A stretch of 64,000 bases of DNA. Source: Rhizobium johnstonii 3841 (GTDB lineage: Bacteria > Pseudomonadota > Alphaproteobacteria > Rhizobiales > Rhizobiaceae). How positions within the stretch are numbered: position 1 is the stretch's first letter; every line of letters begins with the position of its first letter. Under the pieces are notes generated by a model. It ran no database searches. It was not told the origin of the DNA and worked only from the letters and a program-made list of their open reading frames with translations. Shown one piece after another: positions 1 through 8,775 of the stretch. The stretch spans positions 62,001-126,000 of the forward strand of contig NC_008383.1 in NCBI RefSeq assembly GCF_000009265.1, read 5' to 3'. The position numbers and the translations under genes are program-made.

Positions 1-716
1 TCGTGCAATTGATCGAGGAGCTTCAGAAACGCGGCCTTGGCGTTCGCCGGGCGGATCTGATCGTCGAGAAGGTCGATGGTGCCAGGCAGGCAATCCGCGC
101 CGGCGCGGTGAAGCCGGTGCGCGACGTCGCCTGGCTGACGAAGCTGTTTCGCGATCGAACGGAGAAGATCGAGCCCGGCTTCGGGATCGAGAAGCTCACC
201 CTGGTTGCGGTCATAGTCGAGCCGCTGGAGGAGCGCCAGAGGTCGTCATCGCTGGTCGAGGAGGAAGTGAAGGACGTGACGCCATTGATCGATATCTATG
301 GCAACCGCGGGCAGCGCGTGTATCGGGTGGCGCCGGTTGCCTCCGACGTGCCCGAGCGCTCCGTCCAGCGCATCAGTCCTGCTGCCGATCCGGTCGAGGT
401 CACCTGGGTCAGCCATTGGCGCCGGCCTGTCCGGCTGCTGGCCCGTCCCGAGCTGATCGAAGCGATTGCCTTGCTACCGGACCGTCCGCCGGTATCGATC
501 ACCTGGCGCGGCAAGCGCCGGAAGGTCAAGCGGGCCGATGGGCCCGAGAGGATTTTTGGCGAGTGGTGGCGGCGCGACGCCGAGATGGAGGCGGTGCGGG
601 ATTATTTCGTCATCGAAGACGAGGCCGGCGAGCGTCTCTGGGTGTTTCGTTCCGGTGATGGCATCGATCCTGAAACCGGAAACCATCGCTGGTTCTGCCA
701 TGGGATCTTCGCATGA
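1..716 (+). CDS. imuB: ImuB-type Y-family polymerase-like protein, 3' part
   Basis: This reading frame is open at the left edge of the window and is the C-terminal 238 or so residues of ImuB, the catalytically inactive Y-family polymerase relative that works with ImuA and DnaE2 in SOS-induced translesion synthesis. The visible part is the late polymerase/little-finger and C-terminal region. The tail has the typical ImuB ending with YFVIEDEAGERLWVFR and a final WFCHGIFA-like block. Its stop codon overlaps the start of the next gene by four bases (ATGA), the usual translational coupling of imuB to dnaE2. A GTG at position 3 is within the frame and is unlikely to be the true start, because the family is about 480-530 residues long. 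Identification rests on the C-terminal motif and on the dnaE2 neighbour. Confidence 0.85.
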   Translation, partial: VQLIEELQKRGLGVRRADLIVEKVDGARQAIRAGAVKPVRDVAWLTKLFRDRTEKIEPGFGIEKLTLVAVIVEPLEERQRSSSLVEEEVKDVTPLIDIYGNRGQRVYRVAPVASDVPERSVQRISPAADPVEVTWVSHWRRPVRLLARPELIEAIALLPDRPPVSITWRGKRRKVKRADGPERIFGEWWRRDAEMEAVRDYFVIEDEAGERLWVFRSGDGIDPETGNHRWFCHGIFA

Positions 717-1582
717 GTTATGCCGAGCTGCAGGTCACGACCCATTTTTCCTTCCTGCGCGGCGCAAGCTCAGCGCAGGAACTGTTCGAGACCGCCAAGG
801 CTCTCGGCATCGAAGCTCTCGGCGTTGTCGATCGCAATTCCCTTGCCGGGATTGTCCGGGCGCTCGAAGCATCGCGCGCCACGGGATTACGCCTCCTTGT
901 CGGTTGCCGGCTCGATCTGCAAGACGGCATGTCGGTGCTGGTCTATCCGAGCGACCGGGCTGCCTATTCCCGGCTGACTCGTCTCATCACGCTTGGCAAG
1001 TCGCGCGGCGGCAAGAACAACTGCATCCTGCATTGGGATGATGTCATCGCATACACCGACGGCATGATCGGCATTCTGGTGCCGGACCTGCCGGATGACG
1101 TCTGTGCGATCCAGCTGCGCAAGATGGCCGAGCTGTTTGGTGATCGGGCCTATGTGTCGCTCTGCCTCCGGCGTCGGCAGAACGACCAGCTGCGGCTGCA
1201 TGAGATTTCCAATCTTGCGGCGCGGTTCAAGGTGAAGACGGTCGTCACCAATGACATCCTCTTCCACGAACCAGGTCGCCGGCAGTTGCAGGACATCGTC
1301 ACCTGCATTCGCACCCGCACCACAATCGACGATGTCGGCTTCGAGCGCGAGCGCCACGCCGACCGCTATCTGAATCCGCCGGAAGAAATGGAGCGGTTGT
1401 TTCGGCGGTACCGGCACGCCCTCGCGCCAACTATCGGCGGCCTTTGTATTGACACCGTTCCTTGCTGTCCAGGATCACCGGAATTTGGCCGGAATGCGAC
1501 AAATGCAGCATGCACGCTATCAAAGTGCCGCCTTCGAGCGAGTGGCGTGTTACGCATTGGCTCGGGACGCTGCTCCGCGTAA
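713..1582 (+). pseudogene. dnaE2: Error-prone DNA polymerase DnaE2, truncated N-terminus
   Basis: The first 235 or so residues are a clear DnaE2 N-terminus: the PHP domain begins with HFSFLRGASSAQEL, followed by the conserved stretch around ERHADRYLNPPEEMERLFRR. DnaE2 is normally about 1,050-1,100 residues and is the polymerase of the ImuA-ImuB-DnaE2 mutasome. Here similarity stops near position 1418 and the frame runs through about 160 bases of unrelated sequence to a stop at 1582. The palm, fingers and beta-binding regions are all missing, so the product cannot be a polymerase. The break lies just before a convergent aminotransferase gene and probably marks the edge of an inserted or rearranged segment. 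The start is fixed by the ATGA overlap with imuB. Confidence 0.85.
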
Positions 1583-2737
1583 TACATCTGAGACCAGCGC
1601 AAGCTCATCCTCATTGCTGTAGTAGTGGGGCGAAAAACGGACGGCGTCGTTCCTGACGCTGCATTTCACGTCGGCAGCATCTAAGTCTGCAAACAGGACG
1701 CTGGTGGCCATCTTTGGATTCTTCAGCAGGATGATGCCCGACTGGGATTCTTCCGGCCAATCACTCATGATTTCGTACCCTGCGGATTTAGCCTGCGTCC
1801 GAATTCGCGCTCCGAGTTCCATAACATAACTCTCGATCTTCTCCATGCCGATGGAATCGATCTCTTCAAGCCTCTTGGCCAATCCGAAGATGCCTGCGCC
1901 GTTCTCGGTGCCTGGTTCGAACCGCTTGGCGTCTGGAAGAAAATCGAGAACGCGATGAAAGGAGAAGGCGTCGTTCACACTCAACCAACCGACGATGCGC
2001 GGCTTGATGCGTTCGAAAGCCCTTTCGGAGAACGCGGCGAAGCCAATTCCGACTGGTCCGAGCATCCATTTATGCGCGCTCACAACGAGGACATCTACGC
2101 CTTCGCCCTCCATGTCCACGCTCAGCACCCCGACCGACTGCGTGCCGTCGACGACCAACAATGCGTCGTGATCGGCGCAGATTTGCGAGAATCCGGCGAG
2201 ATCAACCCGGAAACCGCTGTAGAACTGAACATGGCTCACTGCGACCAGTTTCGTCCTGCTGTCGACCAGGAAACGAAGATCATCTGGAGCAAGCGCTCCG
2301 TTGCGCGCCTTCATCGTGCGGATTTCCACACCTTGCTGGGAAAGCGTCTCCCAGATGAGAAAGTTTGAGGGAAATTCGAGCTCAGGAACCACCAGGTTGT
2401 CACCAGGCTTCCAGTCGATTCCCAAGGCGACGAGCGACAGGCCATGCGAGGTGTTCTGGATGTAGGCAATCCGTTCCGCAGTCGAGCCAACAAGTTTGGC
2501 GGCAAGGCTGCGTCCTTTGTCGCATGTCGGCGCGCTTGCCACCATGATCCCGGACGTGTCCGTGGCATGGAGTGTCGCCTGCCGGGCGATCGCATCCCGC
2601 ACGCCGATCGATATAGGGGAAACAGCGGCGTTGTTCCAATAGATGCATTCTTTGACGATCGGGTATTGGCTGCGGATGACTGCGAGTTCGGCCGCGTTCA
2701 GATAGGTCTGGTGCCTCGTTGAAGCGTGTGCGTTCAT
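1550..2737 (-). CDS. Class V aminotransferase/cysteine desulfurase-like PLP enzyme
   Basis: A 395-residue fold-type I PLP enzyme of the aminotransferase class V family, which includes cysteine desulfurases, selenocysteine lyases and isopenicillin N epimerases. Visible landmarks are the N-terminal YWNNAAVSP block (near residues 33-41), the stacking His in VSHVQFYSG (about H169), the cofactor Asp in LLVVDGTQSVG (about D197) and the Schiff-base Lys in VVSAHKWMLGP (about K223). The C-terminal FSPHYYSNEDEL motif is typical. No extended Cys loop of IscS/NifS type is apparent, so sulfur transfer is not implied. The gene ends a few bases inside the broken dnaE2 frame on the opposite strand. It may act on an amino acid imported by the neighbouring ABC system, but the substrate cannot be read from the sequence. 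A second class V enzyme lies at 14316-15521. Confidence 0.85.
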   Translation of the reverse strand: MNAHASTRHQTYLNAAELAVIRSQYPIVKECIYWNNAAVSPISIGVRDAIARQATLHATDTSGIMVASAPTCDKGRSLAAKLVGSTAERIAYIQNTSHGLSLVALGIDWKPGDNLVVPELEFPSNFLIWETLSQQGVEIRTMKARNGALAPDDLRFLVDSRTKLVAVSHVQFYSGFRVDLAGFSQICADHDALLVVDGTQSVGVLSVDMEGEGVDVLVVSAHKWMLGPVGIGFAAFSERAFERIKPRIVGWLSVNDAFSFHRVLDFLPDAKRFEPGTENGAGIFGLAKRLEEIDSIGMEKIESYVMELGARIRTQAKSAGYEIMSDWPEESQSGIILLKNPKMATSVLFADLDAADVKCSVRNDAVRFSPHYYSNEDELALVSDVLRGAASRANA

Positions 2738-2830
2738 ACATGATCTCGGTGAAAAAATGGCGCAGTTTCCGTCTGCTCCCGTCGCTCGTGAATTTGGTCA
2801 CGGCAAACAAGCCAAAGCGAGGGTGAAAGC

Positions 2831-2853
2831 GAGCGGATGGCGCTCATCCGCTC
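2831..2853 (-). terminator. Stem-loop after the amino acid binding protein gene
   Basis: A perfect 9-bp inverted repeat, GAGCGGATG/CATCCGCTC with a 5-base loop, lies 10 bases past the stop of the binding protein gene on the minus strand. The flanking T run is short (GCTTTC), so it may work as an intrinsic terminator or as a 3' mRNA-protecting hairpin. Confidence 0.5.
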
Positions 2854-2862
2854 GTAAGGGGC

Positions 2863-3702
2863 TTATTCGGCAATCTGATCGACAGAGGTGATGATACGGG
2901 ATTTTTTGACCGCCGCGAGCGACATGCCATACTTGTCGAGGACGGTCTCGTACTTGCCGTTGGCGATGAGTTCCTGAAAAATTGCCTGCATCATTTCAGC
3001 TGAGGCCTTGTCGCCTTTCTGGACGGCGACGCCTAAAGGTAGGACATCGTAGACTCCCGGAGCAACGACGAGCTTTCCATTGCTGGTCTGCTCGTAATAT
3101 CCAGCTGCGGTGGAGTCGTCGAAACGAGCGTCGGCCCGACCTGTCAGCACCGCCTGGATCGTGTCTTTCTGCTCGGGATAGATGACCTTGTCGATCTTGG
3201 GCAGGTTGGATTTCGCGCAGTCCTCGCTCAGCTTGTCCGTGGTGAAATCGGCCGCCGATCCGGTCTGGACAGCCACCCGCTTGCCGCACAGGCTCTTCGC
3301 ATCCGAGATGGAGTCTTTTTTGTCAGGGAGAACCATCGCCACGGTTCCTGACTGGAGGAACGTGACGAAGTCGACCTGCTTCAAGCGATCTTCCTTCACC
3401 GTGAACGTCGCCCACGCTACCTTGACCCTTCCGGCCGAGAGCGAAGGAATTTGGGAAGCGAAAGGTATGCGCTGAAGGTCGAGTTTAGCCGTGATGAGCT
3501 TCGCCGCCTCGTGCGCCAAATCCACGTCCAGGCCAGCCGGCTGGCCGTTTGCATCGACGAACTCAAATGGTGCGTAATCGAGCCCATTTGCGATTGTGAG
3601 CGTACCGGACGACTTGACGGATTCCGTGACCGGAACCTCCGCTCCGATGGCGTTCTGCGCAAGCGTGAGGGCGACGAAAATACCCAGATGCGTGGCTTTC
3701 AT
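2863..3702 (-). CDS. Amino acid ABC transporter substrate-binding protein (family 3)
   Basis: A periplasmic solute-binding protein of the bacterial extracellular family 3 (PBPb fold, FliY/GlnH-like), 279 residues long. The start at 3702 gives a clean signal peptide (MKATHLGIFVALTLAQNAIGA, cleaved before EVPV) and has a good ribosome site (AAGGGGA) upstream; an upstream in-frame extension lacks these. Family landmarks include LDYAPFEFVDANGQPAGLDVD, RVKVAWATFTVKEDRLKQVDF and the C-terminal lobe with GRADARFDDSTAAGYY. It most likely delivers a polar amino acid to the permease-ATPase pair at 5431-7172, although a regulator and a RidA gene separate them. It is divergent from the LysR gene at 3868 and probably controlled by it. 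Confidence 0.9.
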   Translation of the reverse strand: MKATHLGIFVALTLAQNAIGAEVPVTESVKSSGTLTIANGLDYAPFEFVDANGQPAGLDVDLAHEAAKLITAKLDLQRIPFASQIPSLSAGRVKVAWATFTVKEDRLKQVDFVTFLQSGTVAMVLPDKKDSISDAKSLCGKRVAVQTGSAADFTTDKLSEDCAKSNLPKIDKVIYPEQKDTIQAVLTGRADARFDDSTAAGYYEQTSNGKLVVAPGVYDVLPLGVAVQKGDKASAEMMQAIFQELIANGKYETVLDKYGMSLAAVKKSRIITSVDQIAE

Positions 3703-3867
3703 GATGATCCCCTTTTTTGGACGTTGGCGTTTAGCACGGGTAAGGAAGCACATCCTGGACAGTGAATCGAATTGAAAAGATGCATTGACAATATGAGCTG
3801 CGTTCATGATCTTCTGCGGACCGCCGATATCTTTTGACGGCGAGCAAAAGCACCCGAGGGTCCCGAT
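3703..3867. promoter_or_regulatory. Divergent promoter region, binding protein and LysR gene
   Basis: This 165-bp gap lies between two divergent genes, the classic arrangement for a LysR regulator and its target. It includes an AT-rich stretch around 3765-3805 with TTGACAATATGA. I cannot define an exact T-N11-A operator or a -10 box with confidence. Confidence 0.45.
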
Positions 3868-4821
3868 ATGGCCGAGTTCTCTTTGAACCAAATCGATCTC
3901 AACCTCCTAAGGACCTTCGACGTCCTCATGCGGGAGCGGAGTGTGACCAGGGCTGCAGACAGACTTGGGCGCACCCAGTCAGCCATAAGCCATTCACTGG
4001 GCAGGCTTCGCGACGTGTTTAAAGACGACCTCTTCACCCGAGAAGCGGGGATCATGGAGCCGACCGCACGGGCGAAAGAATTGGCGGAGGTCATTTCCCA
4101 GGCCCTGCACGAAATTCGGGTGGCGGTGGACCGACACCTCAATTTCGATCCGACGACCACCTCTAGAAATTTTCGGATTGGCCTTTCGGACTATACGGCC
4201 GTCACCTACTTGCCCGAACTGATCGAGAATTTCTCGATGCTCGCGCCCAATGCTTCGTTGAATGTGGTCCACGCCAGGGAACCCGACGCACTCGGATCGT
4301 TGAAGAACCGCGAAGTGGAATGCGCGGTGCTTGGCAACCCCAAGCTCGATGCCGAGCACTTCGAGGTCGTGGAGCTTTCGAGGGATCGGATGGTTTGTGC
4401 TGGATGGACTGGAAATCCGGCGATGGCCGACATGTCGCTGGATCGTTACCTCGCGTCGCCGCACCTTCAGATATCCGCGGACGGCATCGCAGCCGGCGTC
4501 GCGGACATAACCTTGCAGAAGCTCGGCCTTCATCGAAAAGTGGTTGCAACGATACCGCACTATCTCGTTGCTCCATGGGTCATTAAAGGCACGGAGCTGA
4601 TTTCGGCGTTCGGTGACGGCGTGTTGCTGGCACTCTCTGAAGAAAGCGAGACAGCGATCGTTCCTCCGCCGCTCGAACTTCCCGATGTCACTATTTCGTT
4701 AATCTTCGATAGATCGAATGAACTAGACCCCGGGCATGTGTGGTTCCGGAACCTGATCAAAGACGTGTCTGACAGGCAGAGGACGCTCAAACAAGGCGTC
4801 TATGAACGACTGGAGCTTTGA
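3868..4821 (+). CDS. LysR-family transcriptional regulator
   Basis: A 317-residue LysR-type regulator. The N-terminal winged helix-turn-helix is at about residues 9-66, with LRTFDVLMRERSVTRAADRL and the recognition helix TQSAISHSLGRLRD; the effector domain follows (about 95-300), with NFRIGLSDYTAVTYLPELI opening the type 2 periplasmic-binding-like fold. Within the family it resembles the NodD/SyrM/LinR-like group in having the phrase LNLLRTFDVLMRERSVTRAA. The start is supported by GAGGG eight bases upstream. It is divergent from the amino acid binding protein gene and probably regulates it together with the RidA and transporter genes that follow on the opposite strand. The inducer is unknown. 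Confidence 0.9.
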   Translation: MAEFSLNQIDLNLLRTFDVLMRERSVTRAADRLGRTQSAISHSLGRLRDVFKDDLFTREAGIMEPTARAKELAEVISQALHEIRVAVDRHLNFDPTTTSRNFRIGLSDYTAVTYLPELIENFSMLAPNASLNVVHAREPDALGSLKNREVECAVLGNPKLDAEHFEVVELSRDRMVCAGWTGNPAMADMSLDRYLASPHLQISADGIAAGVADITLQKLGLHRKVVATIPHYLVAPWVIKGTELISAFGDGVLLALSEESETAIVPPPLELPDVTISLIFDRSNELDPGHVWFRNLIKDVSDRQRTLKQGVYERLEL

Positions 4822-4829
4822 ACGCGCCT

Positions 4830-4846
4830 GCGGCCTGAAAAGCCGC
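4830..4846 (+). terminator. Short hairpin between convergent genes
   Basis: GCGGC/GCCGC with a 7-base AT-rich loop, followed by GTTTGCG, sits just after the LysR stop codon and before the convergent RidA gene. It is a weak candidate for a terminator. Confidence 0.35.
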
Positions 4847-4885
4847 GTTTGCGACAAACCGCCGAAGGGGGCATGCAGGCATTTG

Positions 4886-5353
4886 TCAGTCTAGCTCGAA
4901 CAGGGCTTCGACCTCGACTGCGGCCTGCAATGGCAGGGAAGAAACCCCGACGGTGCTCCGCGCGTGCCGCCCTTGCTCGCCGAAAATCTCAACGATGACG
5001 TCCGAGGCACCGTTCATGACGCGAGCGTGCTCGGAAAACGCAGACGTCGCAGCGATGAACCCACCCAGTCGAACGACCCTCTTGATCTTGTCCAGGCTTC
5101 CAAGGCTGGCTCTAGCTTGAGCTATGACATTGATCGCAGCGGCCCGAGCAGCTCGTATTCCGTCTTCGACAGAGACGTTTTCCCCGAGCGATCCCAACGC
5201 CACGAGTGTGCCGCCGGGAGACACGCAAAGCTGCCCTGAAATGAACAGGAGGTTCCCGACTTGATGAGTCGCGACGTAGTTCGCGACCGATCCGGGCGGT
5301 TTCGGGAGATCGATGGCCAGTTCTATGATGCGCTGCTCGAAAGAAGAGTTCAT
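4886..5353 (-). CDS. RidA/YjgF-family enamine deaminase
   Basis: A 155-residue member of the RidA (YjgF/YER057c/UK114) family. These small trimeric proteins hydrolyse reactive enamine/imine intermediates formed by PLP enzymes, or act in degradation of nitrogen compounds. The family core is visible as NLLFISGQLCVSPGG and the conserved Arg in HARSTVGVSSLPLQAAVEVEA. The protein is longer than canonical RidA (about 128 residues) because of an N-terminal extension and an insertion, as in the YjgF-like subgroup found in rhizobial catabolic clusters. The ATG at 5353 is preceded by AGGACAGGA; a TTG six bases earlier is possible. It sits between a LysR gene and the amino acid transporter and near a class V PLP enzyme, which fits a role in clearing enamines made from the imported substrate. 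Confidence 0.85.
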   Translation of the reverse strand: MNSSFEQRIIELAIDLPKPPGSVANYVATHQVGNLLFISGQLCVSPGGTLVALGSLGENVSVEDGIRAARAAAINVIAQARASLGSLDKIKRVVRLGGFIAATSAFSEHARVMNGASDVIVEIFGEQGRHARSTVGVSSLPLQAAVEVEALFELD

Positions 5354-5430
5354 TGGCAAGTCCTGTCCTTCAGCTTCTGTGGCTGTGGATAGATGAATTT
5401 CGGAGGGCGGTCCGGGAGTTTTTCCGCGCG

Positions 5431-6234
5431 TCAGAGGACGCGCGCCAAAAACTCACGTGTTCGGGGAGACTGCGGGTTGGCAATCATCTCTCGCGGGTTG
5501 CCGGATTCGACGACAAGCCCGCCGTCCATGAAAATAAGCTGATCGGCAACCTCGCGGGCGAACCCGATTTCATGCGTCACGACTACCATGGTTATTCCCT
5601 CGCGCGCCAGACTCTTCATCACCTCGAGCACCTCGCCCACGAGCTCTGGATCGAGTGCGGATGTCGGCTCGTCAAAAAGCAAGACCTTTGGGTTCATCGC
5701 GAGCGCCCGTGCGATAGCCACGCGCTGTTGCTGGCCGCCCGACAACTGCCTCGGGTAAGCGTCCCTCTTTTCGGCAAGGCCCACCCGTTTGAGAAGTTCA
5801 ATCGCCTTTGCCGTCGCCTGCGCAACCGGCTCCCGCTTCACGCGTAAAGGAGCCTCCATAAGATTTTCGATCACGGTCATGTGAGGAAACAAGTTGAACT
5901 GCTGGAAAACCATTCCGATCTCGGCCCTGCGCTGGCATATCGCGCTCGGCGGCAGTTCGTAGAGTTTGTTGCCTTCTAGGCGATAGCCAACGAAGTCTCC
6001 GTCGACGAGCATCAACCCGCCATTGATTTCCTCGAGGTGATTGATGCAGCGCAGGAATGTGCTCTTTCCCGATCCTGAAGGGCCGATGATGCAAGCGACC
6101 GAGCCGGACGGCACCGTGAGGTCCACGCCTTTGAGCACCTCGAGATGGCCGTAGGATTTGCGGATGCCTTTGGCATGTACCATCGTCGTAGATGCGATCC
6201 CGAAGCGCTCGTGATGTGTGCCGGGTGCAGTCAT
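5431..6234 (-). CDS. Polar amino acid ABC transporter ATP-binding protein
   Basis: A 267-residue ATPase of the GlnQ/HisP/OccP group. It shows Walker A as GPSGSGKST (about residues 52-60), the Q-loop VFQQFNLFPHMTV, the signature LSGGQQQRVAIARAL, Walker B VLLFDEPTSALDPELV and the H-loop VVVTHEIGFA. It powers the permease encoded just upstream in the transcript, with which it shares a 4-bp ATGA overlap at 6231-6234. The short insert around GYRLEGNKLYELPPS after the first strand group is usual in the HisP/OccP branch. A start at an internal methionine about residue 18 (MVHAKGIRKSYG) would also give a normal N-terminus. Confidence 0.93.
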   Translation of the reverse strand: MTAPGTHHERFGIASTTMVHAKGIRKSYGHLEVLKGVDLTVPSGSVACIIGPSGSGKSTFLRCINHLEEINGGLMLVDGDFVGYRLEGNKLYELPPSAICQRRAEIGMVFQQFNLFPHMTVIENLMEAPLRVKREPVAQATAKAIELLKRVGLAEKRDAYPRQLSGGQQQRVAIARALAMNPKVLLFDEPTSALDPELVGEVLEVMKSLAREGITMVVVTHEIGFAREVADQLIFMDGGLVVESGNPREMIANPQSPRTREFLARVL

Positions 6235-7172
6235 GCCAGCGCCTCCTTCCGACCGATCTTGGCCAGGTTCCCGAGTATTGCCCTCGTGATTCCGGGATTG
6301 ATGCGATGCTCGTCGCGGCTGAAATGTTTTTCCAGGTAGAACTGACCGCCAGACATGATCGAGACTACGGCGAGGTACCAGAAAGACACAACAAGGAGCA
6401 GAGGGATGGTCTCGAACGTCCGGGCATAGATGGACTGGGCCGAGTACAGCAGATCGCCCACAGCGATGATACTGACCAGAGAGGTCGTCTTGAGAAGGTT
6501 GATCGTCTCGTTTCCGGTCGGCGGAATGATTATTCTCATCGCTTGGGGAAGGACAATCCTCCTCAGCGCCAGGCTAGGATTCATCCCAAGACATGCCGAC
6601 GCCTCGTACTGGCCCTTGTTGACCGACTTCAATCCGCTCCTGACGATTTCGGCCATATATCCCGCTTCATGAAGCGAGAGTGCGACGATGGCCGAGACCA
6701 GTGGGGTCATGATGTCATTTGTAGACACCGAATACACTGTGCCGACCCCCGGCAGCCAAAGCGTGATATCTTTGACGACGATCGACAGATTGTACCAGAT
6801 GATCAACTGGACGAGAGCTGGAGTGCCTCGGAAGAACCAGACGAAGGCCGCAGCGGGCACAGAAAGCAGCTTGCTCGGAGACAGCATCATCAATGCGGCG
6901 ATGGTTCCCCCGAGAGTGGCTAGGGCCATCACGACCGCTGTGATTAGAACGGTTTGCCAAAGACCATCGAGTATGAGTGGGTTGAACAGATATTGCGCGA
7001 CGATGGGCCACTGAAACTCGGGATTGGAAATTGCTGACCTGATCATGCCGGCGACCGACACTAAGACCAAGGCGACGGCCACCCACCTCCAAGGGTGTCG
7101 CAGTGGAACGATGGTCAGTTGTTCCGGGTCGATCTTGTCGGCCGATCTCCTTGTGGATTGACTACCAGTCAT
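6231..7172 (-). CDS. Polar amino acid ABC transporter permease
   Basis: A membrane permease of the HisM/GlnP type (about 313 residues). The ATG at 7172 is chosen because GGAGG lies six bases upstream; a start ten codons earlier lacks this. There is one hydrophobic segment near residues 27-47, then a family core with about five membrane segments, and the EAA cytoplasmic loop EASACLGMNPSLALRRIVLP that docks to the ATPase. Only one permease gene is present, so it would act as a homodimer. The long N-terminal part before the core, with an extra membrane helix, matches the single-permease subgroup. It is translationally coupled to the ATPase gene. Confidence 0.9.
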   Translation of the reverse strand: MTGSQSTRRSADKIDPEQLTIVPLRHPWRWVAVALVLVSVAGMIRSAISNPEFQWPIVAQYLFNPLILDGLWQTVLITAVVMALATLGGTIAALMMLSPSKLLSVPAAAFVWFFRGTPALVQLIIWYNLSIVVKDITLWLPGVGTVYSVSTNDIMTPLVSAIVALSLHEAGYMAEIVRSGLKSVNKGQYEASACLGMNPSLALRRIVLPQAMRIIIPPTGNETINLLKTTSLVSIIAVGDLLYSAQSIYARTFETIPLLLVVSFWYLAVVSIMSGGQFYLEKHFSRDEHRINPGITRAILGNLAKIGRKEALA

Positions 7173-7449
7173 ACTCGCCTCCGCTTGACTAGATGGGCAC
7201 ATTCCGTTCCCGATATCTGGGTTGTCCCCCGATTGGCGCGGTCACCCACGTCTCGGAAATTTTGATCTCGCCTCCCTTCGTTGTGAGGCCCGACGGTGCA
7301 TTCAATCAAATTAATAATTCGCATCGTGAAAATGCACGCGGTGCATGAGGACTAGAAACGTGGCGGGACCACCCGCAGGCCAATCCTCAAAGGCAAGGGG
7401 GCTCGCCCTTAAAATGGGCGAAAAGCTGCGACGCCGCGTCTTGCGGGTT

Positions 7450-7900
7450 CGTTACGATTCAGGGATTCCGTCTGGGCATCATGTCCTCGCTCAAAATACG
7501 AGGACAAATTGCCAGATCGGTGCTCACGAAAAATCGATCTAAATCCGACGCGACTTTTGTCCGCGACTCGGTGAAATCGCCGTCCCGAACTTTGTGCAAC
7601 CCGCAATCCTTGCGAAGCGGCTGATAGCCAGTGACGCCCTGGGGCGAAGAGCAGACCCTTGCGCGATTGACATGCCTTACCCGTTCCGCAATCAACACTT
7701 CCCCGCAAATGCGACTCCCATCTTCATCGTCTGGGCCCGGCGTTTTGACCATTGCGCATACACGTGGCTCGCCGCGCTTGAACGCAAGCAGTGCTCGGAG
7801 CAGGCCTCACCATCAATCTTATCGTCAAGGCGGCTCGTTCACGTCCATGAGGCGCTGTCGAAGGAGACTTGTATTTTCCGCTGCGGCCTTCTGGTGCTTC
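7450..7900 (-). mobile_element. IS110-type transposase remnant
   Basis: Reading the minus strand gives a decayed IS110-family transposase. The clearest stretch (near 7560-7770) reads GEPRVCAMVKTPGPDDED, then ICGEVLIAERVRHVNR, then QGVTGYQPLRKDC, which matches the central region of the family. Upstream, DKIDGEA and LLRALLAFKRGEPR lie in different frames, showing a single-base indel near 7805, and a stop codon interrupts the piece before it (near 7845). The N-terminal DEDD residues and the C-terminal Ser motif are not recognisable. No gene can be supported in the rest of the 7173-8283 gap, which is probably all relic sequence. It records a past insertion between the transporter and the Lrp gene. 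Confidence 0.75.
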
Positions 7901-8283
7901 CTCTTATCGACTTCTCGGAGTCCCGTCGTGATGGTAGACCGATCTGCGACTGGTTGTTGGCGCGGCCTGCCGGTTCCACACGTCGATCTCGCAGGCGGCC
8001 GCGTCGTATAGACCACCGCCCGCGGCAAACACCCTTGCTCCCGTCAGCCCTCAACCCATCTCTCACATATTGACGTAGCCGGAAAAAAGGTCCTCCGCGA
8101 TTGCCACTGGAGGCGTTTCCCCACATCGTTGAGTGGAAACGCCGGGTCAGAAAACCGGCGGGGTCGCGGCATCCATACGATCTGATGCCGGGTACAATGC
8201 GCTTTCACATGCGCCTCGGCCGTTCGGTAGAAGTTCGACTGCATTGGTCGGTGCACGCATGTTTCGCAGTTTCTTAACAGGGC

Positions 8284-8775
8284 TCATAAAGGCTCATTGG
8301 AAGCTGCCGGATTTTGGCCGCGGCGAACCTCATCCCTCCGCACAACGGAGGAAAGAGCGAATGCCGTAAGGGTGTCCCGTACGCCCGGGAGCTCGGATAT
8401 CAGCTGCCAGATCTGGCGAATTCGATCGGCTCGCGGAGATTCCACTCTGACGACGAGATCGAAATCGCCCGTCATCACATCGCAAGCGACGACCTCGGGA
8501 ATTGTCCGCAGAGCTTGGATGATCTCGCCACCCCTCATACGGTCCTGGCGGTAGACAAACATCAATGCGGTGGTGATCGGGCTATCGTTTCCGCCATCCC
8601 CAGTGACGATCGTGTAACCCTTGATGAAGCCCTCGCGTTCTAGCCGTTCTATCCGAACGCGAACAGCATTACGGGACAGATTGACCTTGCCCGATAGCTC
8701 AGCGTGAGAGGCCCGTGCGTTGGTCCGCAGCGCGCTTAGGATTTGTTCGTCGATGCGGTCGAGAAGATATCTCAT
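8284..8775 (-). CDS. Lrp/AsnC-family transcriptional regulator
   Basis: A 163-residue Lrp/AsnC regulator. The N-terminal helix-turn-helix is at about residues 5-55 (LLDRIDEQILSALRTNARAS, then LSRNAVRVRIERLEREG), followed by a linking strand with GYTIVTG and the C-terminal RAM (ligand-binding, oligomerising) domain with VVACDVMTGDFDLVVRVE. Its start overlaps the stop of the ThrB-like gene by 4 bp (ATGA), so it is the last gene of a minus-strand operon with homoserine dehydrogenase and aldehyde dehydrogenase. It may sense an amino acid and control this operon. Confidence 0.92.
   Translation of the reverse strand: MRYLLDRIDEQILSALRTNARASHAELSGKVNLSRNAVRVRIERLEREGFIKGYTIVTGDGGNDSPITTALMFVYRQDRMRGGEIIQALRTIPEVVACDVMTGDFDLVVRVESPRADRIRQIWQLISELPGVRDTLTAFALSSVVRRDEVRRGQNPAASNEPL

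Noticed and set aside
1420..1549. Sequence after the dnaE2 break as an IS end
   Set aside because: Translated pieces recall transposon-flanking sequence, but I could not place them in any IS family or find terminal repeats.
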